Notes: generated from the sequence alone by a model not told the origin. Numbered from the stretch's first letter, positions 43,293 to 56,569 are shown. The stretch is 64,000 nucleotides of DNA from Chenopodium formosanum (GCA_024500155.1 CM044877.1:33417001-33481000), one strand, 5' to 3'. Numbers and translations: made by a program.

Positions 43293-46200
43293 ATGGTTTC
43301 CCAAACGCATACGACACGGCCTAGGGTATTAATTAGTCGATCACCGGGGACAGCTGAATCTAGAACTAGCGGTGCTGAATGCTTGTTCATGGACCCTACT
43401 TTGTGAACTTCCTTGAATCCGACCGTTTCAGTGTCTGTGCAGGACACCATGGCCAGAACCAAGAGAACTGCCAGACAATATAATTTGGATGGTTCTTTCT
43501 ACCATTCGGACGGGTCCATGATGAGTGTCATTTATGGCACTCATAGGGTAGACTTTTAGGATGATTTCATCTTCCTTTTTATGCTTTCTTATCTTATTTT
43601 CGGTCCTATTTCCTTTAATTCCTTTCTTTCTTTCTTTCCTTGTGTTTTTCGTGTTTTCTTTGTGTTTTCCTTTTATTTGGTTTTTTTTCCCTTTTATTCC
43701 TTTTCGTTGTTTTTTTTGTAGGTATCTAGGATTTATCTTTACAAGGGAATCAAGATGGGCTATATTGACTAAGCAAGGAGGAAATAATCAGCTTGGAGAG
43801 GGCTCAGAGAGGGCATGGAGAGGGCATCAAGCCCTGCCAGTCTGTCACGGGCGCGGGTACTGAAGGCTGCGGGCGCGGGCTTATATGCACAAAAGTGGCA
43901 GATTTCGACCAGGAACTCTCCGCGGTCTGGCCACAGGCGTGTGTAGATTGGAGAGCCCACTCGTACCAGAGAGACTGCGACCCTCTGATCGTCCTTTGGG
44001 AGCAGGGGATTCGCCGCGCTTTTGCCGCGGGCGCGGATGTTGCCTTGAAAGCCTGAGGAGTTTTAATGGGTTCCGTACCCATTTTTCCGCGGGCGTGGGG
44101 TTTATTGGAGAGGGCGTGGGAATCCCGTTTTTCTTCTTTGCCTATAAATACACTTGTAATTCCTTTTTGAAGATAAATTTTAGATAAATTTTCATTAGCT
44201 TAATTTTAGAGAGAGAAGTTAGTGAGAAGTTCTTGGTATTGGATTTGTATTTCAACATTGGATCAATTGAGCTTGGATTTCTTCATTTTCGATCATTAAT
44301 GTTAGTAAGATTTTCTTCTTCTAGTTCATCTCTCACTTGATTGATTTAGTTTCATCTTTGATTGTTTGTATTGCTTGGATTTGAATTGGATATTGTAGTT
44401 GATATTGCTTTTTCTTGATTTTGATTTAGAATGATGATAAATGGTAATTCTAGTGATTTGTTCTTGAGTTACACCATGATTTGTGAGTAGATTAGTTTCT
44501 AGGGAGAAGGGGAAGCATACTTGATTGATAATTTGTGCTAGTTGATGATCTTGGATTGATTGAATTGTTGCAATTAAATTGGTTGACATAGTTTTGCATG
44601 TGATTAATTAGATTAGGAATGATCAACCTATAAGATTAATCTAGATTGCATTGCATTTCTTAATGACATGACCCATCAATTTGAGAATTGTTTTAATTGA
44701 TTGAGTTTGATTGTGAATTTCCTTGATTAGCCATTCATAGTGACCCCTAGTTTGGCCTCTAGGAGATAGCTCTTGAACTCTCTTGATTGCTACTATTGTT
44801 TGTCCTTTGCAATGCTTGAATCAAACGAAGAAATTGTCGATTAGCACGATTATTGAATTAGCATGTGGAACCAATATCCCTAGTATTTGATTAGTCTAAT
44901 TTTGCTATCAAAACACCAATCATTTTCTCACTTCAATCTCCAAAATAGCTTGATTTAGGCTAAAGATAACACCAACTAGCTCTTTTGGGTTCGACCCTAT
45001 ACTTACCTATACTTGTTTTAGGTTGGTTTAGGATTTTATAAATAGTGTTTGATTTTGGGATAGGCAATTAACGACTAGTTTATTCCTCTATCAGTCCACT
45101 ATATATTTAGATGGCTCCATTAGGGCGCCTGTTAGTGAGCTTCAAGATCATCCTCTAAACCCATCTTCTGACCCTCCTCTAACTCCAACCTATTACCATT
45201 CCCCAACCTCAAGCAGTACTCCTAGCGACACAATCTTGTGGGAGGCTGAAAAATCAGTCTGCGCCTCTGCCTTCTGGACAGGCGTCGGAGGAGAGACTGA
45301 GGGAGGATCATGATGGCACCAGCCGAAAGTCCCACAACTCTAGTGACAGCTCTAATGAAGACTCGTCCTAGTCATCTTCTGATAGTGCCTCCGTTGACTC
45401 GGAGGAGGCACGAGCTAAAATAAACACGGCAAGGGAGTCCTTGATAATGGAAAAAGGTGAACGCTGGGCTGAGTCGCATGCTACTCACCGCCAGGATCGT
45501 GCTCCCTATTATAAGCACATTCCTGAAGGCAGGCAGGACCTAATGAAGGCCGACATGGCCAAGTTCAAGTCTAAGCATGTCATGGGACATGGCTTCCTTC
45601 TCACTGTGCCGGATGCTGTAGATACAGACACCCGGCCCACAATGGCCAGCCACCATGATGAGAGCTTTTGTTGCTATTAGGAAACCATTAAGGCGGGTCT
45701 GTGCTTCCCTCTCCTTCTGGTAGTGGAAAGAATTCTTGATGGATACCAACTAGGTATCTGACAACTGGTCTAGAACTTCTAGATTAATATAATTGGGTAC
45801 ATTGCTGCATGTGAAATGCTGATGGTGGATCCCATCTTTGAGGCGTTTGCCCAGATGCACTATCTAACCCGAGCACCGAAAACAGGCGGTGAAGGCTAGT
45901 ACACCTTGACCACCTGTAAGGGGTACATGATGGCAGTCGACAAGGAGTCCAAGTGGAATGACTGGAGGACAAAGTTTTATATATTCCACTCCTCTGCCTT
46001 CCTGCTGAATCAAAAGTATAATAGGTGGAATAAGGATCCCCCCTCCTTGCTCGAAAGAAAGCCATGTTGCCTCCTCCTAGGCGAGCCCAAGAGGAAATTT
46101 TTGATAAGGGTCTGTTCAAGTTGTCCGTCCGTACAAACGAGCAGACGGGGGAGAAGGATGTCACCCCTCAAAGTTACATTCCTCGTTACTAGTGGCTCTC

Positions 46201-47794
46201 GGACGGTGTATACTTGGCCACCTGCGGCCTGAGTACGAAGATGCCGAGAGGTAGTCGGCCGCTTGATTTTTTAATGCTTTAGTTGTTTTCATTATTTGCT
46301 TGCAGATTTATAACTCTTGTTTTTTTATGCAGACAAAGCTATGGATAAGCTTTCGGCCTCCAAGAAGCCGACTACAGCCTCTGCAGCTATGTACCGTTCG
46401 AACGTTGTCAAACGAACGAACGAGGAACAAAAAACTGGCGGAACCCCCAAGGTAAAGGTTTATCACACTTGTCTTTTTTGATCAAGAGTTTTTCCCAGTC
46501 CGCATGTTTTCTGGCTGTTCTTTGTTGGTGCAAAGTGGTTCCACCAAGCCTTCTCCCTCCAAACAATCCAACCTTAAGCTGCAGAAGCTGAAGGCCGGAG
46601 ATGTTGGCGCTTTTGGAAAGTCTAGAAAGCACATTGCCTACAAGCCTAAGAAGGGAGGCGACGGAACCTGTCTCGATGTTGATTAGCAGATTAGCAAGTC
46701 GGGTGCCCTAAGGGCATCAAAGAGTGGCAAGCCACTCACTTCTGTTGCCGACTCAGTAGGAGACGGGAAGAGGCCTGTCAAGGGGGATGAGGAGCAGCTG
46801 GAGGCTAAGGGCTACTTCCCCTTAATGTTTTTTACATAGATGTAGACCATTTGGCCTACTATTAACCTATGTTATATTAATTTAAGTAGCTCATGCTCAA
46901 AGGCTAACTGTCGTTCAGATGGCCAAGAAGATACTGCGAGCGCTTGACCTTGAGGACAGGGCATCTATTCGAGGGGTCGACACCCTCAACTTTGATAGCA
47001 TCTTGGGGATCCTCTGCGAGGTATGAACTTGGTAAAATTTTATTACAAGTCACACTTGTATCCGCCTGATGCTAACCATTCGCCCCTTTGACCCAATGTA
47101 GGCCATGCTGCACGTACAAGGACTTAAAAAGCTAATCCTAGTGAAGTCAAAAGAGGTAACTGTTGCTAATGTCTAGGCCGCCTCCACTTTAGATAGAGCT
47201 CAATTTGAAATTGCTCAAAATGAGTTATTGACACTTGATATGATGTATTCCCAGGAGGATGCCAACCTGTAGGTGAAGCGTGACTTAGAGGCGGTTTGGA
47301 CGAACATCAACGAGCTTAAGGATGAAGTTAAGGGCCTTAAGGAGAAGCTTGAGCCCTTGGATAAGGCCAAGCAGGGTGCTGAGAAGGCTAAGCAGCGGGT
47401 GGGCTGCTTGGAGCAGCACTTGGCTAACCATAAAAAGCAGCTCTAAGCCATATGCAAGGCTCACAACGAGGAGGAGAAAGAGGCCCTTGTCAAACAAATG
47501 ATGGAAGATAATGAAGACATCATGCGGATGGCATGGGAAGCAGCTCAAGCGGGTGTTGACTATGATACTTGGAAAACAAAGTTTGATCAATCCAGCAATG
47601 ATTTCAACGCCCGCCTCTTTAAGTAGGCGCAGGATGAAGCGACCAAGGCTGCTGCTGAGGAGTCCGGCTCCTCGAGAGAGTCCTCCGAGGATGAGCAGGA
47701 AGAGGAGGAGGATGAAGAAGATGATGAGCAGTCGACGGGTGAAAACAAGGAGGATGCGGATGCTAACAATGATAACCTCTCCCCTACTACTTGA
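43293..47794 (+). pseudogene. Antisense spliced gene of T4, interrupted by a solo LTR
   Basis: Homologue of the gene at 34558-36966. Starts MVSQTHTTRPRV, then SRSPGTAESRTSG and SVQDTMARTKRTARQ shared with T2. A solo LTR splits it between Ser and Thr codons (43519-45098); the frame resumes as TIYLDGSIRAP. Conserved part: YIAACEMLMVDPIFEAFAQM, KESKWNDWRTKFYIFHSS, NQKYNRWNKDPPSL. Exon 1 ends at the GTAGTC donor 46251; exon 2 is 46333-46451 (KAMDKLSASKKPTT) with donor GTAAAG, matching the T2 exon borders. Later exons carry a coiled coil (47270-47640) and an acidic tail (EDEQEEEEDEEDDEQ) to TGA 47794. Stops at 43402-43404, 45678-45680, 45897-45899 and others: a pseudogene. Confidence 0.72.
43519..45093 (+). 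mobile_element. Solo LTR, 1575 bp, with GTCCA target duplication
   Basis: Starts TGATGAGTGTC, ends CTCTATCA, flanked by GTCCA at 43514-43518 and 45094-45098. No internal region or coding. TATAAATA at 44143-44150, with a GC-rich stretch (43840-44110) upstream. Length and U5 text (GGGTTCGACCCTATACTTAC) suggest an Athila-type LTR, but family is uncertain. Confidence 0.85.
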
Positions 47795-48491
47795 GCTTTA
47801 GGTATCTTTTTGCGGCCGAATGACCAAGTATTTGCTTTCCCGCCTGCGTGCCGAGTAATCGTGTATTTTACCGAACAAGAGGTCGGGTAATTCATCTTTC
47901 TTCCAGCAATGCCAGCTAACTCTAGCAGTCGTGCCGTTTTGGGCGGCTGCTTCTTTTATTGAAGCATTCGGTTGTTTGACCTATTTTAAATTGGTGTTAT
48001 GCTGTAAAAATTTTAAAGCTTTCAATTTTTTCTGCATGTGTTTATTTTAGGCTAAGTATTTTTAACCTGTATACCATGCGAATGTCCTTGCCCCTGGAAG
48101 GATGTCGGTTGGTTTCGGTTGAGTGGATTGATTGACTTAGAAATTATAGATACTTTAAAGATCATGCATGGTTTCTAAATCAATCAATCACTATGGTGAT
48201 TTCCCCAAACCAAGCGACAGAAGACCATGTAGAGTAGACAGTTTCTTAAACGCATCCGGCCAAAGACCTCTTGAAATATAGATAAGCCGCTAAGTTTTTT
48301 TATTTAGCTTGTTTGTTGAAAAAAGAATTGTCCGCCTGCCTTGCCCCAGAGTAAGAACAGGCGGTAAGGTAGCCTCCAATATGAAACAATAGTCGTTTTC
48401 TGCCTGTGCTAGAACAGTCGAAAAACTCAAACCTTTTTAGATTTCAAATTAGATTAAATCAAGCGACTGCGAGCGCTGCCTTAGAGCATTC
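47795..48491 (-). other. T4 post-pol spacer
   Basis: No ORF. Homologous in reverse to T2 33880-34250: TTGGTTTGGGG next to the hairpin on the minus strand (near 48210). A CCGCCTG...CAGGCGG inverted pair lies at 48331-48364. Ends where the T3 LTR begins. Confidence 0.6.
48125..48190. other. 66-nt imperfect hairpin, T4 counterpart
   Basis: GGATTGATTGACTTAGAAAT pairs with the complement of TTTCTAAATCAATCAATCA. Same length and outer arms as 33949-34014, though the inner stem has changed. Confidence 0.65.
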
Positions 48492-48593
48492 TGTTTAGGG
48501 TAATTTTACCCCGCCACGTGGTCCAATCAGCGAATGACACGTGTCAGCCTTAGGCTGGCCTAAAGTGGACCAATCCCTGCTTGATCCAAAACA
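48492..48593 (+). repeat. T3 5' LTR with large internal deletion (102 bp left)
   Basis: Starts TGTTTAGGGTAATTTTACCC and ends CCAAAACA next to the primer site, but only 102 of about 498 bp remain. TATA, R and nearly all U5 are lost, with the joint near 48585. Confidence 0.82.
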
Positions 48594-48595
48594 TT

Positions 48596-48613
48596 TGGCG
48601 CCGTCTGTGGGGA
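48596..48613 (+). other. T3 primer-binding site
   Basis: TGGCGCCGTCTGTGGGGA, the family site. Confidence 0.75.
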
Positions 48614-48626
48614 GAGTACCTCGAAG

Positions 48627-50505
48627 ATGGTTCAAGAGTCTGTACCACCCCCAAATCGTCTGGGCGATTAACCAGAAGTCTTTAAAGACCAGGAGGATAA
48701 AGATCCTCAGGTCGAAACTATTTCAGCCGATGATTGCTCTCTTAGAACCAAACGCATCCGGCCTAGAGACACTCTGGAACGGGGTGCCTCCCAGGCGGGT
48801 GCAAATCGACCCCCTGGGCAGCCGGAAGGGGAAACCCATACGGCATCTGGATCATCACCTGTCACCCGAGACGAACTCATGAGATTCATGACCAGTTTCA
48901 AGGGTGAAATTAAAGAGTTGATCACCCAAAGCCAGGCTGGCCCAAGTAAAGGTCAGTCGGCGAAGAAGACTCCTCAGGAGAAGGGGAAGTCAGTCAGAGA
49001 CCTGTAGCCCACTCCTCATCAAAAGGAGAAGGCAGCCGAGACCATTTATTGGTTAAAGATTCTCCTTCCCAAGAGGAACAAAAACACCCGCCAGACTCAG
49101 CAGCCGGTGGGAAGTAAAAAATCAATTCTTGATGCTCGGCAAATAATCAACCGGAAGAGGAATCAGCAGCTATCTAAGTCGGCTTCAACGTCGAACTTTC
49201 CAGACAGCTTCAACAACTCTACTACATGGAATTCTCTCTCTCTACATGGGAGCCAGACAGGCGGTAACACCGTCCATTCTGGCCCTCAGATGATTAGAGC
49301 TGCACCGTATGTGCCTACTTAGGCTTACGGACAGTATCCCTCTCACTTCATGCAGCCAACTCTCTTTGGAGGTCAGGCGGCATATCAACAATGGTTTGGC
49401 AACTTGCCGGCCGGGTCCATTGATAGTTTCAGGAAGCTCGCCTTCCTGTTTGCTTCCAACTTCTCAATGAACATCCCTACTAAGAAAACAAGCCTTAATC
49501 TGAGCATTGTTAGGCAGGGAGAGAGAGAAGGGTTGCGCTCATATGTCAGGCGGTTCAATCTGATAAGAATTCAGATTCAAGGACTGTCTGACGAGGTAGC
49601 TTTTACAGACTTTTTCAAGGGTCTGAGAGACGGGTCGACTTTTAAGTTCGACCTAGTCAGAAAAGGGGCTTTCACCTTACATGCGGCCCTGAGGGAGGCG
49701 GAAAGCTACATTCAAGCTACCGACCTCCGCTCGCCTGGTAGCCAGTCGGACTCCAAGAAGTCTGACAAACAGAAAGACAGCCGGTCAGCTCAGCCGGCCA
49801 AAAACAAAGAAGAGAGCAAAAAAAGAAAAAAAAGTTTGGGCGGTTACTGACTCTGACCAGCCGTCCTAGAAGAAAAAGAAAGAGTTTAAACCGTACGTTC
49901 CCAAGTACAAGTTTAATAAAGATTGCAACTCCATCCTCGTGGAGGTAAAGGACCTGCTGTCCATTGAAAAGCCGAATCCAATGAAGGGTTCTGTTCAGTG
50001 ACGGAACAAAAATAAATTCTGTCAATTCCATGAGGAGATTGGCCATGACACCAACGACTGCTTTAGTCTTCAGCGGACGTTGGACCGTCTGGCCGACAAA
50101 GGGCTGTTGAAGTCCTACATTTCTAAGTCCCCAGCTGGGGCAAAAAAAGAAAAACAAGGGTTAGTCCTCCAAGACTACCCCCCAACCTGCTAATAGTTCG
50201 GATACTGACAAGGAGCCGGTCTACACTATAGCAGGCGGATTCTCATGTGGTGGCCCAACTATCCAGGGCACCAAGAGCCATCTTCGAAAGATGGACAAAG
50301 ATTATGACGAGCAGGCGTCTGTAAGCTCCTCCTTCCCAGACATCTTGATCACTAAGAAGGATAGGGGCAGCGTCCGCCGTCCGCATGATGATCCGGTTGT
50401 CATTGAATGTAAGGTGGCCAACCAATTGGTTGGACGGATCCTTATTGACGCCGGCAGTTCCTCAGACATCATCACTCTCCGGTGCTTGCAAACGATGAAA
50501 TACAA
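48627..50505 (+). pseudogene. gag-pro: T3 gag and start of protease, before C2
   Basis: ATG 48627 (MVQESVPPPNRLGD). In-frame TAAs/TAGs after GD (near 48668), after VRDL (near 49006) and at 49319-49321. About 80 codons of the capsid-like region are missing between FGGQAAY and QQWFGNLPAG (near 49385), in frame relative to T1. The frame is lost in an A-rich run near 49830. Knuckle FCQFHEEIGHDTNDC near 50018. Protease ILIDAGSSSD (DAG for DTG) near 50440. Cut by C2 at 50505 and continues at 57262. Confidence 0.85.
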
Positions 50506-51221
50506 TGATGTGAATTATTGATCCGAAAATCAACAAAACACAAGGGATATGTTTAAGTCTAATTCTATACAGGAAATCCACCAAGAATTACACAAAAACT
50601 AAGATTAATCAATTAAGAATCCGCCTAATTAATCAATCCAAACGAATGTTTTAACTAAAACAAACAAAACAGCAATTGATCGCAATCAACCAAAAACTCA
50701 AGTATGCAACTTAAGAAATAAATCTGAATATTAATCTCTATGTATCTATTCGTGTGTTTACAGCCCTATTTATAAGACTTAGTTTTCCTAGGAAGATTAG
50801 GACAAGTCCCTAATTCAATCCTAATTAAACTAGAATTCTAACTTGCTTGAAGAGCAAGCACCTTGGCCACAAGTATACACCAAACTAATTTATTTTTCTA
50901 ACTAACTGATTTTTAAAGCAACTAAATAAATAAATAAAAATTAAAGAACAAAATAAAGATTAAGATCCTAATGCTTGAACCAAGAAAAACCCTTTCAAGT
51001 GAAAGGTAAAAACTTGTAAGCAAAATCTAAGTAAAGAAAATTCAAGAAAGTTCAAGAAAGTGAACTAGACTCCAAGAAAAGCCACTAAGCAAACCGTGGC
51101 TTTGCTTTGATATCCAAGAAAGTGTCCATGCAATGCTTGGCTTGAATCAATGTTTAGGGACAAGCTATCTTGATGCATGATAAGCAAATCTTCGAAGTTC
51201 ACCATGCTTAGACTTGCATCA
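50506..51221 (-). repeat. C2 3' LTR (716 bp)
   Basis: TGATGCAAG...AATTCACATCA in element orientation. It encodes the polyprotein C-terminus in its first 157 bp. Confidence 0.92.
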
Positions 51222-54200
51222 TCCTCCTCTTCTTCGAAAGAATTTGTCCTCAAATCTCGAAGTTCCTCATCAGGAATATACTTAGCCAAATCGCCAACAT
51301 TGAATGTAGCACTAACTCCATATTCTCCCGGAAGTTCTAACTTATAAGCATTGTCATTGATCTTCTCAACAATCTTGAAAGGACCTTCACTTCTAGGCAT
51401 CAACTTATTCTTGCGTTTTCCTGGAAATCTTTCCTTTCTCAAATATAACCATACCAAGTCTCCAACAGTGTAACTTTGTTGCCTTCTATGCTTGTTTGCT
51501 CTAGCTTTGTACATGTCATTTACTTTCTCTATTCTTGTTCGAACTTGAGCATGTAATTTCAGCATACTCTTCAACTTCGACTCAGCATCTTTGTGAATTA
51601 ACTCACCCTTAGGCAATGGAACAAGATCAATTGGAAGTTTCGGATTGAATCCATAGACTACCTCAAAAGGACTATGTTTGGTAGCATATGTAGGTGATCT
51701 ATTATAAGCAAACTCCGCATGAGCTAACTTGATGTCCCAATCCTTTTGTGTCTTACTCACTAAACCACGCAAAAGCGCACCAAAAGTACGATTAGTAACC
51801 TCGGTTTGTCCATCAGTTTGTGGATGGTAAGATGTACTAAAGAGCAATTTAGTTCCCATAAGCTTCCATAAAGACTTCCAAAAGAAACTCATGAACTTTG
51901 TATCTCGATCACTCACAATAGTTTTCGGAATTCCATGCAATATAACAATCTCTTTGAAGTATAATTCTGCCACTTTCATAGCATCATCCACTTTGTGACA
52001 AGGAACAAAATGAGCGATCTTAGAGAACCTATCCACAACAACCATAATAGAGTCTTTCCCCCGTTGTGTTCTCGGCAATCCCACAATAAAATCCATAGAA
52101 TTATCTTCCCAAGGTGAATCTGGAACAGGTAAAGGAGTATACAAGCCTTGATGAAAAGTAGCCTTCGCCTTTTGACAAGTTGCACACCTAGAAATAACTA
52201 GTTGTACATCCGTGAGCATCTTAGGCCAATAGATGTTCTTGTAACATACTCAAGGTCTTTGTAATGCCAAAGTGACTAGCAATTCCTCCCACATGAGCTT
52301 CTCTAACAACTAGCTCTCTAATAGAACACTTAGGAAGACAAAGTCGATTTCCTTTGAAAAGAAAACCATCTTGCAGCAAATAAGAACCCATGGCTCCTTT
52401 AGAACACTCTTCAATCAATGTAGCAAAATCATCATCACCTTTGTAGTATTCTTTGATCAATTCAAAACCAAGTAGCTTTCTATTTAGAATTCCAATCAAA
52501 GTGTATCTTCTAGATAATGCATCAGCCACAACATTCGATTTCCCTTCTTTGTACCTTGAAGAAAAATTAAATGATTGTAAAAATTCATCCCACGTAGCAT
52601 GTCTAGGATTGAGCTTTTGTTGTCCATGTATGTACTTCAATGCTTCATGATCAGAATGCAACACAAAGTGATTAGGTCGGAGATAATGACTCCAATGATC
52701 TAAAGCTCTGCCAATGGCATAGAACTCTTTATCATAAGTAGAATAGTTCAATCGAGCTCCTCCCAATTTCGCACTGAAATATGCAATAGGCCTCTTCTTT
52801 TGGAGTAAAACTGCTGCAATTCCAACTCCACTAGCATCGGTTTCAACTTCAAAAGGACTTGAGAAATCTGGTGATGCAAGTATAGGTGCTTCACATAGCT
52901 TCTTTTTAACCAACTCAAACGCACTTTGAGCTTCTGTAGTCCATTCGAATTTACCCTTGTCCTTCTTCAAACATTCGGTCATAGGCGCCACAATACTTGA
53001 GAAATTCTTGACAAATCTTCTATAGAACGAAGCTAGACCATGAAAAGACCTTACTTCACTCATATTAGTAGGAATAGGCCAATTTTTGATAGCCTCTACT
53101 TTCGAATGATCAACTGAAACTCCATCTTTTGATACAACATAACCAAGAAAAGTAACACTAGGCACTAAGAAGTAGCATTTTTCAAGCTTAGCATAGAGTT
53201 TCTTCTCTCTTAACACTTCAAACACACTTGATAGATGATTTAATTGATCATGCAAATTTTTAGAGTATATCAGAATATCATCTAAATAAACAACAACAAA
53301 CTTGCCAAGGAAAGGTTTAAGTACCTCATGCATCAACCTCATGAAATTGCTAGGTGCATTAGTGAGTCCAAACGGCATCACCAACCATTCATACAACCCT
53401 AACTTAGTCTTGAATGTTGTTTTCCACTCATCTCCTTCTCTCATTCGAATTTGATGATAACCACTCATAAAATCAATCTTAGAAAACAACTTTGAACCAT
53501 GTAGTTCATCAAGTAGATCATCTAACCTTGGAATAGGAAATCAGTTTTTGATAGTGATGTTATTCACACTCCTACTATCAATACACATGCGCCAACTTCC
53601 ACCTTTCTTTGGGACAAGTAAAGTAGGCACAGCACAAGGGCTCATACTTTCCCTCACGTATCCTCTAGCCATAAGCTCTTCAATTTGCCTTTGCATCTCC
53701 TTTGTTTCTTCCGGATTACTTCTATAGGCTGCCTTATTAGGTAATGATGCTCCCAGAATCAAGTCAATTTGATGCTCTATCCCACGAATAGGAGGTAGTC
53801 CCGGAGGTAATTCCTTAGGAAAGACATCCTTGAATTCTTCTAAAACAGATTCCAATTCATACGGCCTCTTTGCTTGTTTATCTTGATCAATTCGAATCTC
53901 ATTAGAAACAAGTATATATACCACATTGTTGCTGCAAATTTCTTTTTCTAATTCCCTCTCACTAATCAAATAAGAACTCTTCGAATTAGAGGTAATATTA
54001 GAAGACTTGTTGCTTATCAAAGGTTTTAAAGCAACCGGTCTCTCTTTTTCTCCTTTTCTCACAACATACACATTAGTCCTTCCATCAAACTTCACAAATC
54101 TATCATATTGCCAAAGACGGCCTAATAGTATATGACAAGCATCCATAGGAAAAACATCACACAAAACTTTATCATGAAATTTACCAATTGAAAAGGAGAT

Positions 54201-55586
54201 GAAGGCTTGTTTAGTTACCTTAACATCACTCAAATTATTAAGCCAATGAAGCTTATAAGGGCTTGGATGTTCAGTAGTTGGCCACATCAATTTGTCTACC
54301 AAAGTAGTAGATACCACATTAGTGCAACTCCTCGTGTCTATGATCATATCGCACAACCTATCTTCTACCTTGCACCTTGTAAGAAAGATTTTCTCCCTTT
54401 GATTGTTTTCCATAGGTACGGTTTTAGAGTGTAGCGCCCTTCTTAGAACCAAACTTTGACCATGAGTCTCGGGATCAATTTCGTCAATATGCCCCTCCTC
54501 TTCTTCAAAGTTTTCTTCTTCGTTCTTTTCTTCATAGTCACTACCTTGCTCACACTTAGCTTGTTCTTGTTCCTACTCTTGAGCAGTCATTACTCTTTTT
54601 GATGGACAATTAGTTGCAATGTGACCAACACTACCACACTTGAAGCACTTCCTATCTTCAACAAGCTTTTTAGGAATTTCAAACTTTGATTTAGTCTCCT
54701 TGTAGTTCGAACTAGAACCACTTTTCTCCAAGCTGTTCTTCTCAAAAGGTTTAGTGAAACCTTTTACAAAGGGCTTAGTGTACGTCCCTTTCTTCCCCTT
54801 TATCTGTTTTTCAACTTTCAAAGCTACCTTGCAAACATCCTCAAAGGACCAATATTGTTGCAATTCAACTTTTTCAGCAATATTATCATTCAACCCCGAA
54901 ATAAATCTAGCAATCTTATGCTCAACAATCTCTTCTAAGCCACATAACATGCATAACTTTTCAAATTCACCAATATAATTCTCAACAGTCATAGAATTTT
55001 GTTTAAAAAGTTGCATCTTAAGATAAACATCTTGAATATAATCACTAGGTACGAACCTTTTTTTCATGTGCTTCTTGAGTTGTTCCCAAGTTGAGATTCT
55101 TGCACGCCCCTCCTTATGCTTTTTCTTCTTTAGATTATCATACCAAAGACTAGCATAACCGGTCAGTTTTAATTCAGCCAATTTGCACCTTTTCCTTTTA
55201 TCATACTCCTTGTAATCAAAAATTGTCTCGGCCTTAAAGTATTTTACAGGTTCATTCATACTCCCATTGAATTCGGGAAGATCTAATCTAAGGTTCCTAT
55301 CATCATCCTTTGGTCGGTCTCTTCTCCTAGGCCTTGGTGATTCATCACTTGAGGAATAATTATTTCATGGCCTCCTTGGGTTCCTCCTTGGTTGTTGTTC
55401 CTCACTTGAACCAGAATTAGGTTTAGAATTCCCTTTCCTTGAAGAACCTCCAGCAAGAGTATCAAGCCTTTTTAATATCTCATCCATCCTTGCTGCCAAC
55501 TCGTCAATTCGCCTATCTCTTCTAAGATTTTGAGCCTGTTTTAAGGTTAATCCCCTTGGAACCTGTGGAACCTCCTCGTCACTCAT
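51065..55586 (-). pseudogene. gag-pol: C2 gag-pol polyprotein, three stops and one frameshift
   Basis: Start ATG 55586 (MSDEEVPQVPRGLTLKQAQ). Stops TGA 55367-55365 (CGA in C1), TAG 54575-54573 (TGG in C1), TGA 53543-53541 (CGA in C1); a 4-codon deletion in gag near 55240. A 2-nt loss near 52225 (within EHFYWPK) shifts integrase into another frame. Protease IIDTRSCTNVV has DTR for DTG. RT MSGYHQIRMREGDEW and YLDD, RNase H and integrase DDE residues are kept. Integrase from 52219 to 51065 is uninterrupted and reaches into the LTR. Confidence 0.92.
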
Positions 55587-55866
55587 GATTCCTACACAAA
55601 CCAAGTCAGTTCATGCAAAAATCTTGATTAAAAGATCGAATCTTGAAGAAAAACTAGGCAACACAAAAACCGGACTCTCAACCGCAAATCAGTGCACAAA
55701 CACCAAAGGTTTGAGGCTGTGTAGAACGCGTTACTCAACTAAAAATTATGAAATTTTATATGGTGGTAGCAGGACGTTTTTAGAGTTCAATGCAAGAAGA
55801 ATCACGTAAACATTCCCAGCCAATTGTTCCCAGTGTAATTTATACCGAAGTTGCGCAAACCTGCTT

Positions 55867-55874
55867 TGATACCA
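55867..55874 (-). other. C2 primer-binding site, mutated
   Basis: The minus strand here reads TTTGGTATCAAAGCAGG, against TGGTATCAGAGC in C1; it has decayed at one position. Same place relative to the LTR at 55879. Confidence 0.7.
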
Positions 55875-55878
55875 AAGA

Positions 55879-56566
55879 TGATGTGAAATATTGATCCGAA
55901 AATCAACAAAACACAAGGGATATGTTTGAGTCTAATTCTATACAGGAAATCCACCAAGAATTACACAAAAACTAAGATTAATCAATTAAGAATCTACCTA
56001 ATTAATCAATCCTAACGAATGTTTTAACTAAAACAAACAAAACAGCAATTGATCGCAATCAACCAAAAACTCAAGTATGCAACTTAAGAAATAAATCTGA
56101 ATATTAATCTCTATGTATCTATTCGTGTGTTTACAGTCCTATTTATAAGACTTAGTCAAGTCCCTAATTCAATCCTAATTAAATTAGAATTCTAACTTGC
56201 TTGAAGAGCAAGCACCTTGGCGCACAAGTATACACCAAACTGATTTATTTTGCTAACTAACTGATTTTTAAAGCAACTAAATAAATAAAAAAAAATTAAA
56301 GAACTAAATAAAGATTAAGATCCTAATGCTTGAACCAAGAAAAACCCTTTCAAGTGAAAGGTAAAAACTTGTAAGCAAAATCTAAGAAAAGAAAATTCAA
56401 GAAAGTTCAAGAAAGTGAACTAGACTCCAAGAAAAGCCACTAAGCAAACCGTGGCTTTGCTTTGATATCCAAGAAAGTGTCCATGCAATGCTTGGCTTGA
56501 ATCAATGTTTAGGGACAAGCTATCTTGATGCATGATAAGCAAATCTTCGAAGTTCTCCATGCTTAG
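55879..56566 (-). repeat. C2 5' LTR (truncated by about 10 bp)
   Basis: Homologous to 50506-51221. Stops at CATGCTTAG, before the expected ACTTGCATCA. Confidence 0.88.
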
Positions 56567-56569
56567 AAT

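Larger units (their letters stand above)
42751..48491 (-). mobile_element. T4: minus-strand Tat remnant with antisense gene
   Basis: Left to right: U3 part of a minus-strand LTR (42751-42921), upstream region, antisense gene on the plus strand (43293-47794), post-pol spacer with hairpin in reverse orientation (47795-48491). This mirrors the 3' end of T2. gag-pol is absent, because T3 begins at 48492. Confidence 0.7.

Noticed and set aside
43790..44110. GC-rich ORFs of 80-100 codons on both strands
   Set aside because: They lie inside the solo LTR upstream of its TATA box and have no recognisable domain.
47587..47895. 102-codon minus-strand Ser-rich ORF
   Set aside because: Reverse of the acidic tail (GAG/GAA codons read as CTC/TTC) of the T4 antisense gene.
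48541..48882. 113-codon ORF at the start of T3
   Set aside because: It is an out-of-frame shadow of gag; the gag frame from 48627 matches T1 and T2 instead.
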